Assembly (NCBI RefSeq): GCF_041296385.1
Contig: NC_091013.1
Coordinates: forward strand, 34,942,001 to 35,006,000
DNA length: 64,000 nucleotides
Direction of reading: 5' to 3'
Source of the DNA: Aphelocoma coerulescens
Taxonomy: Eukaryota; Chordata; Aves; Passeriformes; Corvidae
Position numbers and translations under genes: made by a program. Under the pieces are notes generated by a model, which was not told the origin of the DNA, ran no database searches, and saw nothing but the letters and a program-made list of their open reading frames with translations. Positions 37,500-48,800 of the stretch are shown here, one piece after another. Position 1 is the first letter of the stretch. The number at the start of each line of letters is the position of its first letter.

Positions 37500-37960
37500 G
37501 TTTGAGATGAGTGTAAGGATACAATTTGCCTAGAGAGTGCCTGAGGATCAAGACAACCTGACTTTCCACGGAATGAGTCTGTCAGCTGGCATCTTGCAGT
37601 AATTGCTTCCCATGGCAGGACCTTACCAGCCGAGGGAGGACTGCTCTCGTCAACCCAAGAATCAATTTCTACAGTAGCTGAATGATAATTGTTTGCTAAG
37701 GCTCGGGGAACTTGTTGCCAAGCCTGAAACGGGGGCTGAAGCTATGATTGGCATTCATTAACCCGGGATTTGGATTTGATCATTTACCTTAGTAGAACAA
37801 TGCGTGGGGGTAAAGAAAGGAAAGGACTGCAGAATGTTCTTTTGTTTGTAAGAAACAAATGAGATCAACTGCAGAACCAGTATCTGAATATCAAGCCTGA
37901 ATCCATATCTGCCTTCACGCAATGGAACCAAATAGCAGGACTAGGTGGCAATTTGAATGC
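37500..37960. other. Candidate conserved non-coding block
   Basis: Repeat-free, non-simple sequence with more isolated CpG than its surroundings (for example around 37578, 37631, 37704, 37763 and 37802) and TAAT-type words ('tgattggcattcattaaccc'). No supporting open frame on either strand. This texture differs from the neighbouring neutral-looking AT-rich DNA; the call is inference. Confidence 0.35.
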
Positions 37961-40900
37961 TTCCCTTCAAGTACGAACATCTCCTTGAATTTTTTTCCTA
38001 TTAAGATTTTTCTGCTTGAGTGTTTTGTTCATTACAGTCAGCAAATCCCAATGATTGATGCATGAAGTTAGAATGGTGAGTTTCACTGCAAAGAGAGTGG
38101 GAGAAGACTTGCTAGAGGTCCAGAAGACTAACTTCTGACTTCCATAGTCATGCATGTGTTTTTGCAAGAGGTAGTCACCTCTGTCTATCCTCTGTTGCAG
38201 ACATTTAGGCACCAAAAATTTAGCTGCAGTAGGGCTCTGAAATGTTATCTGGGTAGTTGTATGTGGCATGTTCTGATCCTCACTGAAGTCTGCCTAGCGC
38301 CAGGTACTACAATTGCCAAAGTCTGTGACACAGCATTTTGTCAGGTAGATGCCTTAAATGTGAGTTAAGAGTATCAGCCTCTGATACTGCCTTTACAGTA
38401 GTCTCTCCTGGTGCTTCTTGATTATTTATGTGACCTTTCAAAGTCATTTGACTGACATACAAAGATTTTTATTTCTGTATGGCAGTCAGTCCATTTACTT
38501 AAGTCTGGTGCTGGTTCAGGGAGAACAGGGCAGTGACTAAGTGGACAGTATGACATTTAGAAGACTGCTTCAGTCATGCTCTGTCAGGAAGCCCATATAT
38601 CATATTTAGTAACTATCAGTGTTTTGGCAAATTCCAAACCAATCTCAATCCCTTTACTCTCCATGTACCTGTGCATTACCAGAAAACAAAAAGGAGTCTC
38701 CGTTCCATGACTCTGGTCTCGCCAAGGCTGTTCCTTCCAGATGTTTGTGTGTTAGGCTCTCTGGAAGAGCAAGTCTGTTTCAGTATATGGCAGCAAGAAA
38801 GTCGCCCAAGGGTGGCTTTCAGTGGTGGCTCTAATGAGTTTTAGCTCATGGAGATCTCAACAGAAACTCTTGCAGTTTGCGTTTCAGCATCCTTATTTGT
38901 GTATAAAGCAATGAAAATTAAAAATAACAATATTGTGCACAATATGAACGGTACAGTTTGTTCACTATCAAGGTAATACTCACAAGATAAGGGTATTTAG
39001 CTGTTAAGTGTCAGAAAAAAATCCCAACAAACCAGCCACAAAAGAGCTATTGTAACTTTCTCCTTTGCAACCTTAGTAGTGATCATTCCAAGTTACCTCA
39101 TGCAGAGTCCCTTGACACTAAACAAGAAGAGATGGTATGGATCCTGCAGAGACAAGAAGGATGTCCTCTCTTGCATAACCTCACAGCACTGGAAATACAG
39201 CAAGCTTGTAGCTCTTCTGTTCTGGTTTGCAGCTCTTTCCATGCCTTGTTTAATCTGTGCATATTAAAACTCACTTGCCCGTCCACATCTTTAATAGAAA
39301 GATCTGGGGGACTGTTCCATCATCAAATGTAAAGTATCTGTACTCAGCTGCTGTCCTATTCCACACCTACAAACCATGTGGATGTCTTTCATTTTTAGCC
39401 TGTCCATAGATAGTTCGGAGCACTTTTTCAGAACTTTCCATTTCCAGGAAGCTCTGAAACTTATCAGGCTGTAGTTTCCATTGCATTCTGAATGCAAACC
39501 TGGTTATTCAATTCACACTGCATGGTGCAAACAGATGCATCACGTGTAGTCCCACAGCAGATCAGTTGTGTTCTCAGTGGCAGCAGTACAAGGGTATTTG
39601 GATGTGAATTAGGCAGTTAGACTAACTAATCACTAGATATGCTAGGTAAAAGACAAACATCCTGCAATGAACTAGCCCGTGGCAGCCTCCATCTTAGAAA
39701 GAACTGCCCTGTAATGTGTCCTGATTTGGGCTGGTTCATGTAAGATGCTGGATGACTTGAGTGGAACACGATAGGTTCAATGGCTTAATAGATCAGAGTT
39801 CCTCAGATACTGCAGACTGATTCTTTAGCTCATGTGACAATTATATCTCAATTTGATCACAGGGGAATATATTTCCTCTTTTCTAAGAGTTTGGACATTA
39901 CACACTATCCCTTCAGAGCAAGTCTACCTGCAAATCAATGTGAACAGATGTCAAGTTACAGAAACCCAGCCTGGCAATGGGTTTGCATTCAGATTCAACT
40001 GGGGGGAAGCAGCTTTGTAAAAATGCCAACTTTTCTAAGATTCACAGCCAAGAAAGGTACATTAAATGAATCTTGCACTTTCAAAAAGCTGACATCCCTT
40101 ATTAAACCATTCCCGAAAAAGCTCATGTTCTTTAACTAGAAGTATGTATTATCTAAGGTACATGATTTTTAATCTCAATCTAGAGACTTATGTGTGCAAT
40201 ATGTGCACAACCAATGTAAACAGACATTTTATGTCTGACATATTTTCTTATGTCTTTTTCAACTGGTTATGAACTGCTCCTTCTTAGAGAGTAGATATGG
40301 TACTTCACAAAGGATCTGGATTAGGAAAGGTTTGTTCCTTATACTGCAAGAAACACTACAAGCTGCGTTCTTCTCATCATGTGTCCAAACATTTGTATAA
40401 AACAGCTAGGGTGACATGCCTCTTTGATGTGTCAGACATATTTAATCCATAGGCCTGATATTTTCACAGAACACAGACCTTAAGTAAGTATCTTCAAAGG
40501 ATCTGTGGGTTTCCAGCTGTTCTGGAGGGACATTGCCTGCCCAGAGATGCAAGAGAAGTAACACCAGGTCCAGGTAATTTGTCTTACATTGTGGGTTTAA
40601 GATCCATGATAAGAGAGGGAAGAAACCATGCTCCCCAAAGTTATGTCAGAGTGTTGCCATGGAAATATTTTGGGATAATGCTCCATTTTGATGGCTGGTT
40701 TGGAAAAAGCAATAGCCTCTCACTTGCACTCCTAGTTCTGTTGGGACTCTTTATTCCCAGGAGGCAGGCCTGTCACTCAGAAAAAGCTGTATTTTGGGGG
40801 CTATATTATATAAAAAAATGTAGAAGCCCACTTCTGTGTCTCTCATGCTCCTGTCTCTAATCTGCTAGTGGAAAGCAACATGGCACTGGTTATCCCTGAT

Positions 40901-43619
40901 GAACATTTTTCAGTCAATAAACATTTTCATTCCATACCTTTATTTTCCACATACCTGTAGAACTACAGGAACCTGTGCTTTCAAATAACTTACACAGAGT
41001 TTGAATTATGTAACTCACTAGGATGAGGATAAATCCCTGCACACTACCTGGAAAATATTAGGTTTAAAGTGAACATTATAGTATAAAAGTATTGCACAGC
41101 CAAGGGTCTTTGAAGGATAAATTGATGAAATACAGTGAAATTAACAAAAATAAACCTTATGCTTTCTTTGTTCTTGAACAGAACATCTTACATCAAGGTA
41201 TCTATTTGAATGTCCTCATGACATACCAAAATAACAGTGTTAGGAAAAAGCCCCATCAAGTTATATATTTTGTGGTTAATGGATTTTGCTGTGTTTCATT
41301 TCAGAAGAGCAGTTCAAGAAATGCTTTCTAGTTTATGTTCTCCTTGGGAGAATTCCTAGTCCTAAACTTGTATTAATTTTCTTCCAGTGTCTAAATCATC
41401 CTCTGTACATCCTCCGTTCCATTTATGTAATTGGAAATCATTGCAGTTATTGTGTACCTCTATCTCTTCAACCTTCTGCTGCACCCATAACCCATGACAT
41501 CCTCTCTCTGCTCATGTTTGTCACTGTACTCTCCTGAAATGAGATGTGCTAGAGACACACATCACCATCTTAATTCCTAAGGGCTGCCTAAAAAGAGGAT
41601 ATAAAGTCAGCTCAGATATGGCTGGCAGCTAACGAGGTATTTTCCATCTCTTCAGGTGTTAGCAGGTGTTGTTTAGAGAAGAACCTCCTATGGTCATGGT
41701 GAAGCACAGGCAAATCAAATTTGCTGTAAATCAGGACTGTTTCTCTAAGGGTGAGGTGATTCCATGGTGCAGCCCCAGTAAACAATCAATTATGGTGTCA
41801 ACCTCATGGTGTGAACACTTACAACATTTGTGTTTTTTTCTTGAATACGCAGTCAAATTGACCTAAAAAATGGTAGTGTTTCTTCAGGAAAAAAAATATG
41901 GACTTAGAACAACATTGATTTAAAATATATATCAATAGCTCATGAGGGTTTTTTTTCTGTGAGAACTTATGACTTTTTCCAAATTTTGTGTGGGCACATC
42001 TGTTAGTGTCCCCTCCATGTAGTGGATTTTGAGTCAGCAGGACTTAAACTGTCCCCTGTTGCCAAAAAACACATAGTTGCATGAGTGAAGTGCCGAATCT
42101 GACATTTTAAGCCCAGCTGGCTTGTGGGCTCCTTGGAGGATATTTTTATGCTAACAATGATATTTGTTTTCTTTAGGCATATAAGTCATTTCAGGAAAAG
42201 TCCTCCATTTACACAGATGGTCATTATGCCACTGTAAAGTGTAGTGTTATTAGCTTGGCCCCTTCACTGTTGTTATGTAGTGTTATGGCTCTTGAGTTGA
42301 AGATGGCTTGTCTCCTTTTGGCTTAGGCCACAAAGACTCATTTGGATACATATCTCTCCATGGACAGTGGTGTAGGCATGGGTTGTGCCTAAGGAAAACT
42401 AGGACAGTGGAATTACTAGTTTTAGTTGATTTCAATTTTGATTGCCCTCTTCAATTTCTGCCCTAATGGTTGTGAACCACCAGGTAGCAATCCAACCTAC
42501 ACCAGTTTTATGATGGTGTTAGAAGCACGCAGTGCCTGTTTATTCCTCAGTGGTGAATAGTTCTCTGTTTAATAAAAAGTCCACACCACTGTTTTCAAGT
42601 CATTTCTATGAGTAAAACTCATTTCTCTTTATTATGTGGTATATGTTTCTTACCTCTTCCATAACTCAGCAAGTAAAGCTCTGGAACTGGGCCATGGGAG
42701 CATTAATAGCATCCTTATTGCAAAGGTGGTGGTAGTGAGATCAGATGAACAGAGACAGGGAATTACGCTGTCTGCAGTGCCAGCCCTGCTGAGCTCATTG
42801 CAATGCCAGCAAGGCCATGGCACCAGTAAAGCCAAGGGAGCACAGGGGCTCCTCTGCACCAGCACTCTGGTAGCACATCACTCCCAAAGGACCCAGAGCC
42901 TGAAATTTGCCCTCTGTGTGCTCCCTATGGCCCATGAAAAGGCAAAGAAAGGCCTCACTTGATTTTTTTGTTAGAAATCCCAATGAGGCAAACTCTTCGA
43001 ATATACAGTATGTGAGGAAGATTTAAATGTTTGGGAAAGATTGTATTCCAGCACACATCACTGGAAGGCTGCCAGAGGCAGTCTGGAGCCAGTGAGGAGA
43101 AAAGTGTTTATTGCGGTCAGTGTGGTAATATTGAGGGCAACAGGGACAGGCCAAAAGGAGACTGAAACCAAAACAGCTGAATGCTGAAAGTACACAGAAA
43201 TTATAATCTAATAATGAGCCTCTGAGAAGGCAGGTGTGAGAAGGAGATGCCTGACCTATGGAAAAGCTCAGGTAGCTAATATCAGGAGCCTGGCAGAGGC
43301 AGAACAGCAGCTCTGGCAGGGGCAGTGGTTTGTTGCCAACCTTCACGCTAGCAACAAGGGTGGGAGCAAAGGGCCCTATCCATACACCTCTGGAGCCTCT
43401 GGAGCCGCTAAAAACTCTGACCTCAGCATCTTCCCGACTCTGACTGAACCTGCATCTGACAGCAGGCAGAAATGTTCTTCTGTGTTTTCCCTGCAAAAGG
43501 GCTTTACAGCTATTTTTCTGCTTCCTTGTAGTTGCCTTAGTTCCCTTCTTTTTCTCTTTTTTTTTTTTTTTTTTCTCTTATTTTCGTCTTTGTAATGGAG
43601 GAAAAAAAGGTTAGATTAG
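37961..43619. other. DNA without recognisable gene
   Basis: No exon or confident repeat in about 5.7 kb. It contains a perfect 16-bp palindrome at 38930-38945, GC-richer patches at 42640-42960 and 43230-43450 with frames of 108-157 codons lacking any domain, and a T18 run at 43557-43574. Confidence 0.6.
38930..38945. repeat. Perfect 16-bp palindrome
   Basis: 'atattgtgcacaatat' is self-complementary. It contains GTGCAC flanked by AT-rich arms. Confidence 0.95.
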
Positions 43620-44240
43620 AAAACTTCAATTAAGCCTTTAAAAAGACCATCTGCTGAATGCTGACTGGGGTTTCATGTAAACAAAATGCCTGTGCTGGTT
43701 ACAAACAAATGATCTTATCTATTGTATTGTGTTACAAATTAAAATTAGATTAAGCCACCTACATGGTACCGCCGCTGAATCTTAAATTTCTTATGGAAAC
43801 TGAATGTTTGCTGCAAGTATTCATTCGGCCTGATGAGAGCCTCATTATTTTTGTACCAGCAGTACACACTGGGTATAGCATAATCAAAGCCTGGGGGTAC
43901 GTATTAATTATCCTTTTGAATAGTGATGAAATTTTAAAAAGATCTCCTTTAGGCTCACATCATCAGCAGATGAAACAAAGCTTTGCACAGCTTGTGAGCA
44001 GTGGCTCACATGTGTTTTTACATCTGTTCAGGATATTTCAATTTGAAGCGCAACAAGCCAAGTCTGGGATTAAAGACCTGGAGAAAGAGAGGGGAAAAAT
44101 CTGCAACAATAACCAGACCCCTCCCCTTCCTGTCTGCAGCGAGAGGGAGAGCGCCTTCTTGGTAATAGAACCCGGCTCCATTTTGCTTTTCCTTTTGGTG
44201 GCAGTGGTAATGTTATTTAGAAGAGGAGTTTAATGCTGTG
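43620..44240. other. Candidate conserved non-coding block
   Basis: Repeat-free block with isolated CpG words ('ggtaccgccgctgaatc', 'attcggcctgatgagag'). One 156-codon plus-strand frame (43763-44233) spans most of it, but the translation has no recognised domain and no clear exon boundaries. It is more likely regulatory than coding; neither was tested. Confidence 0.35.
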
Positions 44241-45345
44241 AGCCAGCGCATGGCCTGTGGGTGCTAGGGCTGATTTTACCTGTCACCTGTTCTTGTCACC
44301 TCACTGGTTCTTGTTTAGGCTGCCAGTACAAGGGGTTCTTGTGAGTTTACTGATACTTCCTTCTCTAGTGTGGATTACAGCCAGGTTAAAGTGAAGAAAT
44401 GGTTGTGCTCTCCTGGATTGCTGCAGATCTATATTTGTGAGCTTGTGAAAAAAACAGGGAAATGGGAATGTCCCTTGTCAAGATGGTTATGTCATCCACT
44501 TTGAATGGTGGCATGCACCATAATGGCTTTTCTGGAATTTAAAAGGATAAGTTTGAAATACTTTTTAAAGCAATGTCCAACCTGCAATCCACAAATTGCA
44601 CAGGTTAAGTTCTACGGCTGTGATGAGTAAGAGCAAAAGCGGTCAGTCAGAATGGAGATGTATTAGTTTCCAGTGGGAAAGGATTGCTGTGGTTCGGTTC
44701 TCAGTCAAAGGACTGGATTCTCAGGCAGCCACAGAGCTAGAACCCCTCTGAAGTCTGCATGAGCTCTGAGTTGATAGACACTTAGAGATCAAGCTGATCA
44801 TGTTTACAAGTCTGTACACATATTGCTATTTAGTGGGTCTTTGTTTCATTTTTTCCACTTCATCTCTTGAGAGAGAGGCAATAGCCATTCAGCCAAATTA
44901 AAATCAGAGAAGCACAGGTAGGACATGAATGGAATCACTGCTGTTGACCAGACATGAACTTAGATCAGGTGCTTTTTAAAAGTTTATTTATTTTTACTTA
45001 GTAGACCTGGCAAAATTCTGCATTGACATATCCTATTTCCTAAAGACACATCTTGACTGTTGCCTAGAAAGACATCCAGAACTTAATTTTATCAATGGAC
45101 TTGAGTGAAAGTGACATAAATAGCTAGCAAATAATCTGTAGTTTACAGGTTAGACACTTCAGTTTTTATGACAGATCAGAAATACTTAATTGTTTTAAAA
45201 GTACAAAGAGAAAACACCAAAGGTAAGCTATATAATTACATAATTTATTTAGATTCTTATTTCCTCGGCCATTTATGATGTTTTTAAAGCAGAAGAAAAT
45301 CTTGTCAAAGGATAGGATTTATAATTCATTTAGTGGGTTGAGGCT
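44241..45345. other. DNA without recognisable gene
   Basis: No exon or repeat recognised; frames are short. Confidence 0.6.
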
Positions 45346-45405
45346 GGAAGAGTCATAGAAACATAGAATTACAGAATCTCCCTGTATGGGCCATTTTGAG
45401 ATACC
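45346..45405 (-). mobile_element. Possible CR1 3' tail remnant
   Basis: 'catagaaacatagaattaca' followed by 'gaatctccctg' reads as three degenerate copies of the CATAGAAT octamer, which is the reverse complement of the CR1 tail ATTCTATG. A few bases that fit the start of the CR1 3' region follow. The body is too short or too worn to confirm. Confidence 0.4.
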
Positions 45406-46146
45406 ATAAGCATCTCCCTATTCACGTATGTGGTAAAACAAGCAGGACTCAGGGAGGGATCCCAGACTTGCCAGAACCTCTGTTCCCTATGGACCAATTG
45501 TGTAGGTGCCAGGGCATAACCGCCTATTCAGGGAGAGAGCAGAGTTTTGTTCACATCACTAGTGAAGGATGTGAGCCCTTTTCCACTGATGCGATAAAAG
45601 TGAGCTCTAAGTAGGGACTGGTGGGAGAAGGCCCTACACTCAGGAAAAAAAAAAATGAATGGTGTCATGATTAAAAATCAATTATGCTAATAAGCTGAAG
45701 ACTACACTCCAACTTGTGTGGGTTTTGCAAACTAACAGCTGTTGTGGTTCTTTCTCTGTGCTCAAGCCTACATGGCCTGTCATTTACTATTCCTTACAGA
45801 GTCCAGAGCATGGATCATAACAATACAAATATGGATATATGCTTAAAAACATGATTAAAAATAGTTACTGCTTATGGACAGTAGCCAATTTGCCAACATG
45901 AATAAAAGAAGTGCTATTTTTAAAAATGCAGCATGACATATAATGGACAAGCTTGTAAAATTCAAATGATGAAACTTTTTCTGAGTTAAAAATGACTGAT
46001 TGTTAAAACCTGCTTTCCTATAAAATAAAAGGTGACCAAAATTTTTTGGGGTTTTTGTATTTAAAAAAAAAATTTAAAAAGTGCTTGCAGGCTGAGGCTT
46101 TGCATGCCAAGTTTCAGCCTAAAGCGAAATTTAACAGCTGAGTGAT

Positions 46147-46168
46147 AAACCCCTAAAAATAGGGGTTT
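46147..46168. repeat. Hairpin, 9-bp stem and 4-nt loop
   Basis: 'aaacccctaaaaatagggg' plus 'ttt': the arms AAACCCCTA and TAGGGGTTT pair around an AAAA loop. No downstream T tract or gene suggests a function. Confidence 0.9.
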
Positions 46169-47844
46169 TTACTGAAAGTGCTGATACAGCTTTATCTATG
46201 GCAGTAAGAATGGCACAGCTATAATTAAGAGTACGTAGTGTACTTTGACTAACATAAATAGCTGTCAAGATGGCCTTCGATACAGTTTTCCATTTTATTT
46301 TGATTCCAACAAAAAGGATGCAATTCCTTATTCCTACATGGTGAGACAAGTTATCTAAAATTATAGGGTTCTTGGATTTTTTCTACAAATAGCAGCCAAA
46401 CACAGTCACAGGTTGATGTCAAGTGGCACTAAGAGCTCCAGCTGTTGTAAAGGACAAGGATCTTACCTTGATGCAGCCCTATAAGACCAAGCTGCTTGCT
46501 TTTTCTGCTCCACTTCATTATGTGGATGATCAGTGTGTTTTCACTGAAACATCAAGGTAATGCCTATCAACTAGACCAGCCTTTTGGTTTTGGGTGCCTT
46601 TAAATTACTAGATATCACTGTGGCTTCTTGCTTTTGCAGTGACTTTTGTTTTTAGTGATATTTCATTGAATATGTGATATATAATGAAACTTTTTTGACA
46701 AAGCTTATTCTTTCTGACTTTTTCCAACTCTTCTCTTCTAGGAAGAAACCCCACAACATATTTGTATATTTAATGACATCCTTAACTTTGAATCTGGTAA
46801 ATCACCTTGTCAAGTTGGTTTTGCCTTCCACTTCTTTCTCCTGTTTCTCTCTTCTCCCTATTCCTCTCTTCTCCCTATGTATGTTGCTCTCCCTTTACCC
46901 TTCTTTGCCCTCCTTTCTCTCTCTAGGGCTCCCATCTGCCTCTTTTCCCCCGTATTTTGCATCTACATCTAGCTTTCTCTAGTAGGGCTTCTTTCTGAGA
47001 TTTTTATACATCCAATTCACTGAGACCAGTGAGTATTTTGACTATTAGGTGCCAGACTCCTGACTTCTGTCTCTCCTTTCCTAAAGCACTTAAGTTTAAA
47101 ACTAATAGTTGAAAAAAAACTTCAAAAGTCAAGCTTCTTATTTTGCAAACACTTCCACACATGTGTAACTTTGTGTAAGTCGCATCTGTTATGGCTTGAG
47201 TCTGAGAGGTTGGAATCAGGGCACATCTTTGCAAAATACTTGTGATTAAACTGGTTTATTTTGCAGACAAAGAGTCAAGGTTTCTCTGGCCCTCGTGTAC
47301 ATTGTATAACTTGTGCAGTGTGCTGCCATCTTCAAAGGTGGGCTTTAAAAGTGAATTCTGTCTAAAAAGAGGATTCCTCCCCCCTAGAATGTGCTCTCAG
47401 CACAGGGAAACTCCTCACACCTCTGCTGATGCAAACAGGAACAACTCCTTTGGTTTCTCTTCCAGGAGGTTTAACTGATTTTACTGTTGCTGCAGCTATG
47501 TAAGCAGGAGGACTGTTTCAGAGACAAATACGGGATACACATTGTTAACCATCAGGTGAGAAGAGATAGAAAACAGACAATATGAAATATAATAAAATAC
47601 CTCATAGAAGAAACACAAGAAAACATCCTTTTTCCAAATAAAATATTCTGTAGAAGGGACAAGAGAAGACTTGCATTTCTGAAAATCAGTGAAACCTGGA
47701 AACAAAACTCCAGAACTTTAGCCATATGAAGTTGAAGGATTTAAAGAATTTTAATTCTGTTTTACATATGTTTAGTTTAGAAACCTGTGGAGGTTTTATG
47801 AAACTGTAGGATATTTAAAAAATAATGAAATTAGGATATTAGAG

Positions 47845-47866
47845 AATTAATTAATTTTAATTAATT
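47845..47866. repeat. AT-only inverted repeat, 10-bp arms
   Basis: 'aattaattaa', two T, then 'ttaattaatt': a 22-bp cruciform-capable element in AT-rich DNA. Confidence 0.9.
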
Positions 47867-48007
47867 TATATTGCTTATTTTTCCCTTTTAAGCCAGTAGG
47901 GGGAAAAAATTAAATGAAGATTAAATAAGAGATGCTCTTTTATGGCTTATGGAGCAACGAAAAGACGGAAATTATTTATATTTTTTGTGTTTCTTCCTTA
48001 ATTCTCT

Positions 48008-48010
<3 letters not shown>

Positions 48011-48055
<45 letters not shown>
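48011..48055. repeat. Poly-T tract, 45 T
   Basis: An unbroken run of 45 T preceded by a short CT repeat. Read on the minus strand it is A45, but no AATAAA-type signal lies next to it (the plus strand reads 'gtcctgagcctactc'), so it does not look like the tail of a retrocopied mRNA. The length may be affected by sequencing or assembly error. Confidence 0.97.
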
Positions 48056-48056
<1 letters not shown>

Positions 48057-48424
48057 TCCTGAGCCTACTCATACAGGACCACTGGATGATGCCGAAAACT
48101 GTGCAGTATCCCAGGACAGACTTTCTTTCCAGGTGGTTTCAGCTTTCAATTTTCGGCCTCCTGCCTAACACAACTCACCCGAGGCACGGCGACATCCCAG
48201 CATAACACAAACCTTGTCATGTCTCATTGCTTAAATAACACAATAAGGAAATTAAAATCCTTGCTGGTTATGATTTTCATTGTTACGGCTTATGAAGCCT
48301 TGAAGAATTTCAGGAAATTGATTACCCGCGGGGAGTTTGGTACCTATGGTTGAAAAAAAACCAACAAAACCAAACAAAGAACAACAAAGAACCTGTAACT
48401 AAAAGCGTTTTGATACTACTGGAA

Positions 48425-48635
48425 CATACATACGCTCGTCCGTGCTGGCGGAGCTGGGGTCCGGCGGCGGCTCGGGCGCCGCGGTGCAGCGGGATCGGCG
48501 GGGGCCGCTCGCCCTCTGCCGGGCATGCGCCGCTCGGCCGCGCTCCCGCCGCCGCTCCCTCCGCTGCTCCCGCCGCTCCCGCCGCTCCCGCCGCCGCCCG
48601 GGCTGGAGCGTGGCGCAGCGCAGCGCCTTTGGTGT
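48425..48635. promoter_or_regulatory. Short CpG island with CCG/CCGCTC-rich sequence; candidate promoter or first exon
   Basis: About 210 bp of very GC-rich sequence packed with CpG, including a run of CCGCCG/CCGCTC units at about 48545-48600. It stands out sharply from the AT-rich surroundings. Isolated CpG-containing words continue upstream to about 48180 ('cacccgaggcacggcgac', 'acccgcgggg'). In vertebrates such islands mark promoters and first exons. Open frames in it (for example 93 codons on minus 48416-48697, 119 codons on plus 48442-48801) translate to Pro/Arg/Ala/Gly low-complexity sequence, so they are not evidence for a protein. Direction of any transcription is unknown. The right edge abuts a CR1 fragment. 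Confidence 0.6.
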
Positions 48636-48800
48636 TGGAGGCGCGTTAAGGAACACCCCGTTACAGCCCCCGTGCCATGGGCAGGGATGCCACCCACTAG
48701 GCCAGGTTGCTCAAAGCCCCGTCCAACCTGGCTTTGAACGCATGCTGGGATGGGGTGTCCATAGCTTCTCTGGGCAGCCTGGTTCAGTGCCTCACCACTA
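48631..48800 (-). mobile_element. CR1 LINE 3' fragment, antisense
   Basis: Read on the plus strand it follows the well-known antisense CR1 3' text: 'gtgttggaggcgcgttaagg', then 'gtgccatgggcagggatgcc' (48671-48690), 'ccaggttgctcaaagccccg' (48702-48721), 'tccaacctggctttgaacgc' (48722-48741) and 'ctctgggcagcctggttcag' (48767-48786), ending at 'tgcctcaccac'. It is far better preserved than the other CR1 pieces in this window, so it is younger. The 5' part is missing, as is usual, and the CATAGAAT tail that should lie to its left is absent where it meets the CpG island. Confidence 0.92.

Larger units (their letters stand above)
45406..48010. other. AT-rich DNA without recognisable gene
   Basis: Contains an A11 run near 45645, a 9-bp-stem hairpin at 46147-46168, a pyrimidine-rich stretch at 46830-46985, and an AATTAATTAA inverted repeat at 47845-47866. 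No exon recognised. Confidence 0.6.

Noticed and set aside
48011..48400. Processed pseudogene with a poly-A tail on the minus strand
   Set aside because: No polyadenylation signal next to the tract and no recognisable transcript body beyond it.
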